Below are positions 1 through 6,689 of a stretch of DNA of 11,716 nt, one piece after another. Source of the DNA: Clostridia bacterium. Its GTDB lineage: Bacteria; Bacillota; Clostridia; Christensenellales; Borkfalkiaceae. Within the stretch, counting starts at the first letter, position 1. Each line of letters opens with the position of its first letter. Position numbers and translations under genes: made by a program. The stretch lies in contig JAFVSF010000036.1 of assembly GCA_017503885.1 (NCBI GenBank), positions 1 to 11,716 of the forward strand, in the 5' to 3' direction. Below the pieces are notes generated by a model. That model did not search any database, was not told where the DNA came from, and worked only from the letters and a program-made list of their open reading frames with translations.

Positions 1-571
1 AGCAGTCCATATGGTCTTTGCCCACGTTAAGGCACACTGCGTAGTCTGCGTCAAACTTATTTATATTCTTTTTAAACTCACATACTTCACTTAAAAACAA
101 GTCGCTTCCGTCGTTTATAAAGTTGCCAAATACTGAATCTTCACCACCAATATGTGCCGTAAAAGACATACATGCACACTTAAATATATGTGCAAGCATA
201 CACGTTGTAGTTGTCTTGCCATGGCAACCTGAAACACCTACCACGTCGCCAAAGTTTTCAGCGACAGACCTCAACGCTTCACCCCTCGATAAGACGTATA
301 GTCCCTGCTCTCTAGCTCTTTTTAGTTCTGGATTATCCTCATTTATAGCATCGCTATAAACTACCACTTGAACTCCGTCTAGATTGCTTTCGTTATGTCC
401 AACAAAAGTATTAATACCCTGCTCACTTAACATTTTTAGTGTGTTTGACTGTCGACTGTCGCTACCACTCACTTTAAATCCTAGCGACTTAAAGTATTTA
501 GCGAGCCAACTCATGCTAACTCCACCTATTCCTATAAAATGTACGTTAAATTCTATTTTTTGATTAATCAT
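1..571 (-). CDS. murC: UDP-N-acetylmuramate--L-alanine ligase (MurC), N-terminal part, cut by the window edge
   Basis: MurC joins L-alanine to UDP-MurNAc, using ATP, in the cytoplasmic phase of peptidoglycan synthesis. The visible 190 residues include the N-terminal Rossmann-like UDP-binding motif GIGGVSM (about residues 14-20), the segment VYSDAI (71-76) and the Mur-ligase P-loop GCHGKTTTT (115-123). LNVGKDHMDC (181-190) matches the start of the central-domain DH motif. The acidic motif after the P-loop reads SEVCEFKKN rather than the textbook EADESD; this resembles E-x-CE variants recalled from clostridial MurC proteins. The start at 571 is chosen because the Rossmann motif must be included, although no clear Shine-Dalgarno precedes it. 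The gene is divergent from spoVG, and murC near spoVG is a neighbourhood known in clostridia. About 60% of the protein lies outside the window. Confidence 0.93.
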   Translation of the reverse strand, partial: MINQKIEFNVHFIGIGGVSMSWLAKYFKSLGFKVSGSDSRQSNTLKMLSEQGINTFVGHNESNLDGVQVVVYSDAINEDNPELKRAREQGLYVLSRGEALRSVAENFGDVVGVSGCHGKTTTTCMLAHIFKCACMSFTAHIGGEDSVFGNFINDGSDLFLSEVCEFKKNINKFDADYAVCLNVGKDHMDC

Positions 572-588
572 ATGAAATTTTATGATAA

Positions 589-617
589 ATTGTAATAAAA
601 ATTGCTATTTTTGACAA
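589..617 (-). promoter_or_regulatory. Predicted sigma-A promoter of murC
   Basis: On the minus strand a -35 box TTGTCA (612-617) is followed by a 17-base spacer and a -10 box TACAAT (589-594). Transcription would start near 582, leaving only about 10 bases before the ATG at 571 and no room for a Shine-Dalgarno. Either murC is translated from a very short leader or another promoter is used. Confidence 0.45.
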
Positions 618-654
618 AAAAAGTTCAAAATATATAAAAAAATTATAAAAACTA

Positions 655-683
655 TTGAAAACAATAAAAATATGTAGTATTAT
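655..683 (+). promoter_or_regulatory. Predicted promoter of spoVG
   Basis: The -35 box TTGAAA (655-660) and -10 box TATTAT (678-683) are separated by 17 bases, placing the start of transcription near 690. A second possible set, TTGACA (611-616) with TATAAA (633-638) at 16 bases, lies upstream and overlaps the murC -35 region. In Bacillus spoVG is driven by sigma-H; no convincing sigma-H site was seen here. Confidence 0.55.
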
Positions 684-718
684 ATATATGAAATATTTTT
701 TGATTAGGGAGAAAAAAT

Positions 719-985
719 ATGAAAATTTCCGATGTAAGAGTACGTATAGTACAAAAGGAAGACATCAAACTTAAGGCCGTAGCCTCAATAACTATTGACG
801 ACTGCTTTGTAATTCACGACATTAAAGTTATAGACGGAAACGAAGGCTATTTTGTTGCGATGCCTTCTAGAAAAACAAACGACGGTGAGTATAAGGATAT
901 CGCTCACCCAATCAATACCGAAACAAGACAGGCTGTTATTGATGCTGTTATCAACGCTTTTAAAGATGAACTTGCAAAGGTATAA
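719..985 (+). CDS. spoVG: SpoVG, RNA-binding septation and sporulation regulator
   Basis: SpoVG is a small site-specific RNA- (and DNA-) binding regulator. In Bacillus it affects asymmetric septation and cortex formation, and in other Firmicutes it affects capsule and virulence genes. The 88-residue product spans the whole family length. It begins MKISDVRVRIV, continues with a central IHDIKVI, and has the highly conserved stretch FVAMPSRK followed by DIAHPI and a C-terminal helix containing ETRQAVIDAV. A purine-rich ribosome site, AGGGAGAA, lies about 6-8 bases before the ATG. The gene stands alone, divergent from murC, and its stop runs directly into an intrinsic terminator. Identification rests on near-complete agreement with the family signature. 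Confidence 0.97.
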   Translation: MKISDVRVRIVQKEDIKLKAVASITIDDCFVIHDIKVIDGNEGYFVAMPSRKTNDGEYKDIAHPINTETRQAVIDAVINAFKDELAKV

Positions 986-1010
986 AAAAAGTGGCGAAAG
1001 CCACTTTTTT
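985..1010 (+). terminator. Intrinsic terminator of spoVG
   Basis: GTGGC (991-995), a GAAA loop and GCCAC (1000-1004) form a short GC stem. It is extended by six A-T pairs from flanking A and T runs, ending in TTTTTTATTTT. It begins on the last base of the spoVG stop codon. Confidence 0.92.
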
Positions 1011-1038
1011 ATTTTGTCTTCATATAAAATTATGTAAA

Positions 1039-1070
1039 AAGGGTACAATCAAACTTTTGATTGTACCCTT
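1039..1070. terminator. Bidirectional terminator between convergent spoVG and the cpsCDB-like operon
   Basis: A perfect 15-base inverted repeat, AAGGGTACAATCAAA against 1056-1070, has only two central bases. T-rich tails follow on both strands: TATTTTT on the plus strand and a T run on the minus strand. It most likely ends the minus-strand operon whose last stop is at 1086, and backs up the spoVG terminator. Confidence 0.85.
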
Positions 1071-1085
1071 TATTTTTACACCTTT

Positions 1086-1790
1086 TTAGTTATTACCACT
1101 ATTAATAATGTATGCAGGATTCTTTTTAAAAATAAGGTCTGCGTATTCTTGGTCGTATTTAGACTTTACTTTGTCATACGCTTGCCTAAAATAATTATCC
1201 CTAGTACTATGCCAGTCACTAGCAACAATGTCAACTAACTTTTCTTTTAAAAGTTTTTTAACAAACTTGTTTTCGCTTAAAGAAGACTTCTTTACGATTG
1301 GTGAAGAGTTGACTTGTATAACTGCTCCATACTCTTTTAATTTTACAATCTTTTCTACAGAGCGATAATACGAATATCTTTCCACGTGAGCAATTACGGG
1401 TACGTATCCTTGAAGATTTACCCTATAACAAATCTCTTCAATATCAGTTTCGGTTTCATACGGAAATTCAAGCAGAATATACTTACTGTTTGCAAGAGAA
1501 AGAAATTTACCCTCGTCAAAATCTTTTCCAAGTCCTTTATAAACAGTTATTTCTCTACCCAAATAAAGATTGATATCTATACCTTTTTGAGTAGCAACCT
1601 GTTTCAACTCTTCAAAGCAAGCGATAATTTCACTTTTTTCTGCAACGTAAAAACCCTTGCGATAATGAGGTGTTAATATTACGTTTTTCACGCCTTGTCT
1701 TACCAACTCTTCAAGCATTGAAATAGAGGTTTCTATACTGTCAGAGCCATCGTCAACAAATGGCAAAATGTGGCAATGTATATCTGTCAT
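1086..1790 (-). CDS. CpsB/YwqE-type PHP-domain protein-tyrosine phosphatase
   Basis: This family removes phosphate from the tyrosine cluster of CpsD-type kinases and so resets exopolysaccharide polymerisation and export. It is a metal-dependent PHP-fold enzyme unrelated to classical tyrosine phosphatases. The 234-residue protein shows the metal ligands in order: HCH near the N-terminus (His5, His7), LTPHYR (His42), GREI (Glu80), LLEFP (Glu108), IAHVERY (His135) and ASDWHS (Asp192, His194). The family is normally about 240-255 residues, so it is complete. It is the third and last gene of the operon, 17 bases after the kinase stop. Its ribosome site is weak (AAGAAAA), suggesting translation partly dependent on the upstream gene. 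Whether it acts on the neighbouring lysine-less kinase is inference from context. Confidence 0.93.
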   Translation of the reverse strand: MTDIHCHILPFVDDGSDSIETSISMLEELVRQGVKNVILTPHYRKGFYVAEKSEIIACFEELKQVATQKGIDINLYLGREITVYKGLGKDFDEGKFLSLANSKYILLEFPYETETDIEEICYRVNLQGYVPVIAHVERYSYYRSVEKIVKLKEYGAVIQVNSSPIVKKSSLSENKFVKKLLKEKLVDIVASDWHSTRDNYFRQAYDKVKSKYDQEYADLIFKKNPAYIINSGNN

Positions 1791-1807
1791 AATATTTTCT
1801 TATTGGT

Positions 1808-2509
1808 TTATTTATTATAATCACAGGACACGTCATTAGGGTTTACACACGTCATAACGCTACCTAAAACTGGAACGTCTAACTTTTCCAAGAGGGTTAA
1901 AGACTCTCTTACAGCAGATCTTTTAACGAAATTTGCCGATACTGTGTATAAAATACCATCGGAATAATTTGCAATATGCATATAGTCAGACGTAAGAAGT
2001 ACTGGAGGGCAATCGAGCAAAATAAAATCATATTTCTCTTTTAACTCTTCAATAAATTTTTTCATTTTTTCAGAGTTTAATACGTATGAAGAATTATAAA
2101 TCGTACGACCTCTAGTAACAACGTCAACACCATATTCAGTGTGCTTTATTACAGACTCTAAAGGAGCATCCTCTAATACGTAATCACCAAAACCAAGGGC
2201 TTCTTCAACGCCAAAAACTTTGCTTATACCTGGACGTCTAAAATCTAAGTCTAAAACTAATACTTTTTTGCTATTAAAAGCAAGCGATACGGCAAGGTTA
2301 CTTGCAATAGTCGTTGTTCCTTCTCCAGCGATTGAAGACTCAACTTGTATAACTTTGTTTCCTAAAGCACCAAAATGTAATACGTTATCTTTAAGCCTGT
2401 TATAACTTTCATCTAAGTTGGTTCTGCCACCCTTGGTTATTAAAATTTTAGCATCGGCAGTAGGTCTTTTCTTTTTAAATAAGCCTGTTAATCTCTTTAT
2501 TTTAGCCAT
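1808..2509 (-). CDS. CpsD/CapB-type bacterial tyrosine kinase homologue with altered Walker A
   Basis: BY-kinases are cytoplasmic P-loop ATPases that pair with a Wzz/CpsC membrane activator and autophosphorylate a C-terminal tyrosine cluster to control polysaccharide chain length and export. The 233-residue protein has the ESYNRLKDN segment (34-42), equivalent to the family's EAYRxLRTN. It also has Walker A' VLVLDLDFRRP (83-93; Asp87, Asp89) and Walker B FILLDCPP (162-169). The Walker A segment reads AGEGTTT (61-67), with Thr65 where GEGK is expected, so the phosphate-binding lysine is missing. The tail ends SCDYNK with one tyrosine instead of a cluster. The start at 2509 is preferred over an ATG at 2548 because a perfect AAAGGAGG lies 9 bases upstream and the longer form would overlap the previous gene. 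It may be a weak or pseudo-kinase; that is inference. Confidence 0.9.
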   Translation of the reverse strand: MAKIKRLTGLFKKKRPTADAKILITKGGRTNLDESYNRLKDNVLHFGALGNKVIQVESSIAGEGTTTIASNLAVSLAFNSKKVLVLDLDFRRPGISKVFGVEEALGFGDYVLEDAPLESVIKHTEYGVDVVTRGRTIYNSSYVLNSEKMKKFIEELKEKYDFILLDCPPVLLTSDYMHIANYSDGILYTVSANFVKRSAVRESLTLLEKLDVPVLGSVMTCVNPNDVSCDYNK

Positions 2510-2510
2510 A

Positions 2511-3284
2511 TTATTCAACCTCCTTTGCCGTTTTGCGACTTTCTTCATTTAAAGTAACGTCTTCAAACGTTGCTAAAACGTCTAAATTGTAGTCCTTCTC
2601 GAAAGAAAGTTTATCTGCATAAGTATCGTTCAAAAGAACAGATAACAAAACTAAAAGCATTGAGCCAAACACACCAACAACAAAGAAAAGTAGCATATAC
2701 TTAAACACTTTTGTCTTTGCATCGCTAAATGGTTTGCTTGCAGGAGAAACTATAAATACCTTATCTGCAAAAAGAGGATAGCGAAATTCTCCGTCAGTAG
2801 AAGGTTGGTTTGCAAACTTTTGAATTTCAGTCATAAACTGATTTAAAATTGAGTCAGCTTCAGGAAAAGTTGACGTTATTTTTAAATTCAAAAGCATTTG
2901 GTTTGTTGTAACCGATATTGCACCTTTAAGATTCGCTGCGAGAATATCTTTGTTCATTTTATACTTATTAGCAAAATCTGGATGAGTTGAAAGGAACGTC
3001 GTTGCAGTTGCTTCATAAATCGCATCGTTTTCTGGGTCTGCAATAGACTTTAATGCTGTTGCTAAACCTTGAGCCTCCACCAAAGTTCCTTCTTTTCCTA
3101 CGTTAACAATCATAGTTGCATTGGACGTATACTTTGTATCTACAATTACGCCACCATACACGCCACCTATGGCTGTGCATAAAAGAACGATTGCTACAAC
3201 TAAAAGAAGTTTTTTCTTCAATTCTTTAAATAAGGCTTGCAAGGTAAATTGACTTCCACCTTCCTCTCTAATTATTTCTTCCAT
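2511..3284 (-). CDS. Wzz/CpsC/YwqC-type polysaccharide co-polymerase and kinase activator
   Basis: This membrane protein family sets polysaccharide chain length and activates the partner BY-kinase through its cytoplasmic C-terminal tail. The 257-residue protein has a short cytoplasmic N-terminus and TM1 at about 26-48 (LLLVVAIVLLCTAIGG). An extracytoplasmic domain of about 145 residues follows, with the typical opening KYTSNATMIV. The conserved proline stretch VSPASKP (179-185) comes just before TM2 (about 196-218), and a cytoplasmic tail of about 40 residues closes it. AGAGGA lies about 8 bases before the ATG. It is first in a three-gene operon, and its stop lies one base from the start of the kinase gene. 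No glycosyltransferase or flippase follows, so the polysaccharide it serves must be encoded elsewhere, or the module has another role. Confidence 0.92.
   Translation of the reverse strand: MEEIIREEGGSQFTLQALFKELKKKLLLVVAIVLLCTAIGGVYGGVIVDTKYTSNATMIVNVGKEGTLVEAQGLATALKSIADPENDAIYEATATTFLSTHPDFANKYKMNKDILAANLKGAISVTTNQMLLNLKITSTFPEADSILNQFMTEIQKFANQPSTDGEFRYPLFADKVFIVSPASKPFSDAKTKVFKYMLLFFVVGVFGSMLLVLLSVLLNDTYADKLSFEKDYNLDVLATFEDVTLNEESRKTAKEVE
2519..2526 (-). promoter_or_regulatory. Shine-Dalgarno fixing the start of the CpsD-like gene
   Basis: AAAGGAGG on the minus strand lies 9 bases before the ATG at 2509 and inside the last codons of the upstream Wzz-like gene. It supports a 233-residue product rather than the 246-residue form starting at 2548. 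Confidence 0.85.
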
Positions 3285-3301
3285 AATTTAATCCTCTGTT
3301 T

Positions 3302-3315
3302 TGCGAAAATTCGCA
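3302..3315. repeat. Short inverted repeat in the leader of the cpsC-like operon
   Basis: TGCGAA and TTCGCA are separated by two A residues. The repeat lies between the predicted transcription start (near 3323) and the ribosome site, so it could be an operator or a small leader hairpin. Six paired bases in AT-rich DNA could also be chance. Confidence 0.35.
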
Positions 3316-3329
3316 TTATTCCTTTTATT

Positions 3330-3358
3330 ATTTTAACATAGCAAACAATAATTGTAAA
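3330..3358 (-). promoter_or_regulatory. Promoter of the cpsC-cpsD-cpsB-like operon
   Basis: On the minus strand the -35 box TTTACA (3353-3358) is followed by exactly 17 bases and the -10 box TAAAAT (3330-3335). A TG one base before the -10 gives an extended -10. Predicted start is near 3323, leaving a leader of about 40 bases. Confidence 0.8.
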
Positions 3359-3371
3359 GTGAAATTGAAAA

Positions 3372-3389
3372 ATTCCTTTATAAAGGAAT
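3372..3389 (-). terminator. AT-rich palindrome after rarA, weak terminator or operator
   Basis: ATTCCTTTA followed directly by TAAAGGAAT is a perfect 18-base palindrome. It lies 20 bases after the rarA stop and is followed on the minus strand by TTTTC, so it can act as a weak intrinsic terminator. It also ends 13 bases upstream of the -35 box of the next operon, where a dimeric regulator could bind. The sequence does not decide between the two. Confidence 0.5.
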
Positions 3390-3408
3390 ATTATTGTATT
3401 CTAAACTG

Positions 3409-4725
3409 CTATTTTTTGCCTTTTTCTTCTCTAATTTTCTTTACTTGCCTTTCAAAACCATTGTTAGTAGGGCGATAAAAAACGCTTCCCTTTAAAGAAT
3501 CTGGCAGGTACTGTTGCTCAACGTAGCCACCATAGTCGTGTGGATACTTGTACTGTTTACTGCGATTTTTTGCATCGCTATCGGCGAAAACTGAATTTCT
3601 AAGATGAGCAGGCACGGTGTCGTCTTTTACGCTCCTTGCCTCGGCTTGAGCCTCACTCATTGCCACTATTACAGAATTTGATTTAGGGGCTTCACATACG
3701 TAAATTATTGCTTGAGATAGCGGAATAAGCCCCTCTGGATAGCCGATATTCATAAACGCTGTGAGTGCTGAAGTTGCAACTACCATTGCATTTGGATCTG
3801 CCATACCTACGTCTTCGGCAGAATGAACGACTAATCTTCTTGCAAGAAGTAACGGATCGCATCCTCCCTCTATAAGTCTATGAGCGTAATACAAAGCAGC
3901 GTCGCTATCACTACCCCTTAAAGACTTACAAAATGCACTGAGCATATCATAATAGGAATTTTCATCATAAGAAAGAGCCTTTCTTTGAATAGATTGCTCT
4001 GCATCTTTTAACGTTACCGTAATTTTTCCGTCTTTATCGCCTTGTGTTGTTAAAACTGCAAGTTCTAATGCATTATACGCAGTTCGCATATCACCTGCAC
4101 TCATAGATGCGATATGGTCTAAAGCGTCTTCTTCAACCTCTACGTCCAACTGCCCATAGCCACGTTTTTTATCGATAATCGCCTTATTGAGGGCTTTTTT
4201 AACAGTTTCTTTGTCTAATCTCTTAAACTCGAACACCCTACATCTAGACACGATTGCAGGTGTCATAGATGCATAAGGATTCTCCGTTGTAGAGCCTATA
4301 AATATTATCGTTCCATTTTCGATTGCAGGGAGCAAACTGTCTGATTGAGTCTTGCTAAAACGATGGCACTCATCTAATAAAAGGTATGTCTTTTTGCCGT
4401 ACATTTTTAAACTGTTAGACGCCTCTTCTACAGCCTTTTTTACGTCGGCAACGCCACTTGAAACTGCATTTAACTTAACAAAGTTTCCACTAGTTGAATT
4501 TGCAATAATGTTTGCGAGCGTAGTTTTACCAGTACCTGGTGGCCCCCAAAAAATACAACTACCAACTTTATCGAGAGAAATTGCCCGTCTTAAAAGACTG
4601 TTTTCTTCGCAAATATGACTTTGCCCTAAAAACTCTCTTAAAGATTGAGGTCTCATCCTTTCGGCTAGAGGTTGTTGCTCTGCTCTTTTTTGATTTTCTT
4701 GTAACGTGTCAAATAAATCGTACAT
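3409..4725 (-). CDS. rarA: Replication-associated recombination protein A (RarA/MgsA), AAA+ ATPase
   Basis: RarA is a conserved AAA+ ATPase related to clamp loaders and to eukaryotic WRNIP1. It acts at stalled replication forks. The 438-residue protein starts MYDLF and has the family's early segment LAERMRPQSLREFLGQ (20-35). It then shows Walker A GPPGTGKT (61-68), Walker B LLLDECHR (115-122, with Cys where Ile is usual), sensor 1 GSTTENP (144-150) and the arginine-finger region SRCRVF (160-165). The C-terminal half carries the tetramerisation domain, including AHRLIEGGCDP and VYVCEAPKSN-like segments. Length is normal. No strong Shine-Dalgarno precedes the start; a GGT lies about 6 bases upstream. 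It is divergent from ylbJ by 50 bases and appears monocistronic. Confidence 0.96.
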   Translation of the reverse strand: MYDLFDTLQENQKRAEQQPLAERMRPQSLREFLGQSHICEENSLLRRAISLDKVGSCIFWGPPGTGKTTLANIIANSTSGNFVKLNAVSSGVADVKKAVEEASNSLKMYGKKTYLLLDECHRFSKTQSDSLLPAIENGTIIFIGSTTENPYASMTPAIVSRCRVFEFKRLDKETVKKALNKAIIDKKRGYGQLDVEVEEDALDHIASMSAGDMRTAYNALELAVLTTQGDKDGKITVTLKDAEQSIQRKALSYDENSYYDMLSAFCKSLRGSDSDAALYYAHRLIEGGCDPLLLARRLVVHSAEDVGMADPNAMVVATSALTAFMNIGYPEGLIPLSQAIIYVCEAPKSNSVIVAMSEAQAEARSVKDDTVPAHLRNSVFADSDAKNRSKQYKYPHDYGGYVEQQYLPDSLKGSVFYRPTNNGFERQVKKIREEKGKK

Positions 4726-4775
4726 AATTTTACCAATTAATTTCTATCGCACCCACCTTTTGAATAAGGTTAAGT

Positions 4776-5723
4776 ATGAAGAAATTTTTTAAATTCATTA
4801 TTATAACGCTAATTTTAGCGTGCGTGTTTTTAATATTGCTAAAGCCCGAAAGATACGTGCAAAGTGCTTTTGAGGGAATAAAACTTTGGGCTATAGTAGT
4901 CGTCCCTTCTCTACTACCCTTTTTCTTTTTTACCTCGCTTCTTTCAGCATTAGGGTTGACGTCGTTTATTTCTAAATTTATGGAAAAACCATTTCGCTTA
5001 TTGTTTAGAACTAGTGGTGCTGGAGCATACGCCTTTTTGATGAGCATTCTTTCCGGCTACCCAGTAGGAGCAAGAATAATTGCAGATCTAAAACAAAACC
5101 AAATCATAAACGACGACGAGGCAACTAGGCTTTGCACGCTTTGCTCAACGTCTGGCCCTGCTTTTATTGTGTCAAGCGTTGGAATAGGTATGTTCAACGA
5201 TAAAAAAATTGCAGTCGCAATCTTACTTTCTCACGTTTTGTCTGCCATTTTTTGTGGAATTGTTTTTAGGTTTTTTGGAAACTCTTCTCCTTATAGCAAA
5301 AAATTTATATCACAAGAAAATCACGACAACGTTTTATACGAGTCTGTTTATTCTTCAGTAATTTCAGTCGCTTTAGTTGGTGGGTTTATTTGTATATTTA
5401 GTTTAATTCTAGACTTGGCGAAAGATTTTGGTATTTTTAGCCCCATAGCAAACCCACTTTCAGTTTTGGTTGGCAAAGACGTTGCAAATGCTTTTTTGTA
5501 TGGACTTATAGAATGCACGAGTGGTTGTAAAGCCTTATCTTTATGCAATTTATCGACTTATAGCCCTGCTTTTGCCTCTGCTCTTATTTCTTTTGGTGGA
5601 ATTTCAGTTTGGGCACAATCTATAATATTTTTAACTAAAGCAAACGCAAATATAAAAATATTTTGCACGTCTAAAATTCTTCAAGCGATTTTTAGTTTTT
5701 TACTCTGTCTACTATTTCTTTAG
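4776..5723 (+). CDS. ylbJ: Sporulation integral membrane protein YlbJ
   Basis: YlbJ is a multi-pass membrane protein of the nucleoside-recognition (gate) superfamily. In Bacillus it is made in the mother cell under sigma-E and is needed for heat-resistant spores; its substrate is unknown. The 315-residue product has about eight hydrophobic segments, starting at residues 6-22 and 38-60. It carries the family signatures VVPSLLPFFFF, SGYPVGAR (93-100), CSTSGPAF (123-130), GLIECTSGCKAL (243-254) and SFGGISVWAQ (272-281). An AAGG lies about 8 bases before the ATG. No convincing sigma-E promoter was found in the 50 bases before it or in the adjacent rarA coding sequence. Its 3' end overlaps convergent coaD by 32 bases. 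The ylbJ-coaD-rsmD grouping matches ylbH-ylbI-ylbJ of Bacillus. Confidence 0.93.
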   Translation: MKKFFKFIIITLILACVFLILLKPERYVQSAFEGIKLWAIVVVPSLLPFFFFTSLLSALGLTSFISKFMEKPFRLLFRTSGAGAYAFLMSILSGYPVGARIIADLKQNQIINDDEATRLCTLCSTSGPAFIVSSVGIGMFNDKKIAVAILLSHVLSAIFCGIVFRFFGNSSPYSKKFISQENHDNVLYESVYSSVISVALVGGFICIFSLILDLAKDFGIFSPIANPLSVLVGKDVANAFLYGLIECTSGCKALSLCNLSTYSPAFASALISFGGISVWAQSIIFLTKANANIKIFCTSKILQAIFSFLLCLLFL

Positions 5724-6159
5724 GTAAATATTTAGAAACGTCTTTTTTAAAAGTTAAAAGTTCTCTTACCGCAGTTGAACTAACACTCAAGTTTTTCACA
5801 CTGCAAGGAAGATATACCGTAATGATTTCCGGCATAAGGTCTGCGTTGATGAAATTCATCTCATTTTCGTAATCGTAGTCTTTTCCGTTCCTAAGCCCTC
5901 TTACGTTGTAAATTGCCCCTTTTGCTTTCATAAGGTCAACGAGTAATCCTTCGTGGTAAACGACTTCTACGTTTTTATATTTTTCGCATACTGCTTTTAA
6001 AAACTCTAGTCTTTCTTCTACGCTAAACATTGCCCTTTTGGTAACGTTTACACAAAGTGCCACTATAAGCTTGTCAAATAGGCAAGCAGACTTTTTTATA
6101 ATCTCTTCGTGACCACTTGTAACAGGGTCGAACGTTCCTGCAAAAACTGCTATTTTCAT
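5692..6159 (-). CDS. coaD: Phosphopantetheine adenylyltransferase (PPAT)
   Basis: CoaD transfers AMP from ATP to 4'-phosphopantetheine, giving dephospho-CoA in the penultimate step of coenzyme A synthesis. The 155-residue protein is normal in length. It shows the nucleotidyltransferase motif GTFDPVTSGH (8-17), the NVTKRAMFS segment with the expected substrate-binding lysine (Lys41), RGLRNGKDYDYE (87-98) and the C-terminal VSSTAVREL (126-134), equivalent to ISSSxVKEL. Its ATG overlaps the rsmD stop by four bases, so translation is probably coupled. It is the last gene of queH-rsmD-coaD. Its final 32 bases lie within the convergent ylbJ 3' end, and no separate terminator is visible between them. 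Confidence 0.97.
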   Translation of the reverse strand: MKIAVFAGTFDPVTSGHEEIIKKSACLFDKLIVALCVNVTKRAMFSVEERLEFLKAVCEKYKNVEVVYHEGLLVDLMKAKGAIYNVRGLRNGKDYDYENEMNFINADLMPEIITVYLPCSVKNLSVSSTAVRELLTFKKDVSKYLPKEIVDRVKN

Positions 6160-6689
6160 AACTTTACTCCGTAAAATTCAAAATGTGCAATACCGTATTT
6201 TCTAGTATTTAGATGGTCTAAAAAGTCTATCTCTCCAACCTTAAAATCTTCGCTATGTTCGTAAATTATTACACCGTCATCTGCTAAATTACCACTGCTT
6301 GCAATAGCGTCTAAAACTGGGGTTGCATCTATCGTATACGGTGGATCTAAAAAGATAATATCAAACTTTCCTCTAGCAGATAAAACGTAAGAAAGAGCGT
6401 CCGTACAATAAATTTCCGCACTTTCTTTAAGCATTTCTACGTTTGCCCTTGCTAAAGCAATACTATCTTTAGACGAGTCTACCAAAACTACTTTTTCAGC
6501 ACCTCTAGATATTGCTTCGATACCCATATTACCAGTGCCACAATATAAGTCGAGAAAACTAGCACCGAGGATTTCAGTTTGTAAAATATTAAAAATCGCC
6601 TCTTTTGCCCTATCGGCAGTGGGGCGAATTTCTCTACCCTTAAATTCTTTAAGCACCCTACCTCTGTGCTTACCTGCTATAATTCTCAA
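6156..6689 (-). CDS. rsmD: 16S rRNA (guanine966-N2)-methyltransferase RsmD
   Basis: RsmD methylates N2 of G966 in 16S rRNA using S-adenosylmethionine. The 177-residue protein starts with the family motif MRIIAGKHRGR and has IRPTADRAKEAIFNIL (21-36). The SAM-binding loop is LDLYCGTGNMGIEA (46-59), followed by the acidic VLVD (68-71) and the catalytic LDPPY (114-118). Length is typical (about 180-190). It overlaps the upstream queH stop and the downstream coaD start by four bases each, a tightly coupled operon. rsmD-coaD adjacency is widely conserved in bacteria, while queH in front is less usual. Confidence 0.96.
   Translation of the reverse strand: MRIIAGKHRGRVLKEFKGREIRPTADRAKEAIFNILQTEILGASFLDLYCGTGNMGIEAISRGAEKVVLVDSSKDSIALARANVEMLKESAEIYCTDALSYVLSARGKFDIIFLDPPYTIDATPVLDAIASSGNLADDGVIIYEHSEDFKVGEIDFLDHLNTRKYGIAHFEFYGVKL

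Noticed and set aside
123..359. 78-residue plus-strand ORF
   Set aside because: It is antisense to murC, whose conserved P-loop and Rossmann motifs occupy the minus strand here.
2510..2548. Longer CpsD-like start at 2548
   Set aside because: It would overlap the Wzz-like gene by 38 bases and lacks a ribosome site, whereas AAAGGAGG stands 9 bases before the ATG at 2509.
4690..4775. Sigma-E promoter for ylbJ
   Set aside because: A CATAATTT at about 4723 loosely resembles the sigma-E -10, but no matching -35 lies at the right distance.
4730..5047. 105-residue minus-strand ORF opposite ylbJ
   Set aside because: It is antisense to the clear YlbJ coding sequence, matches no known family and has no ribosome site.
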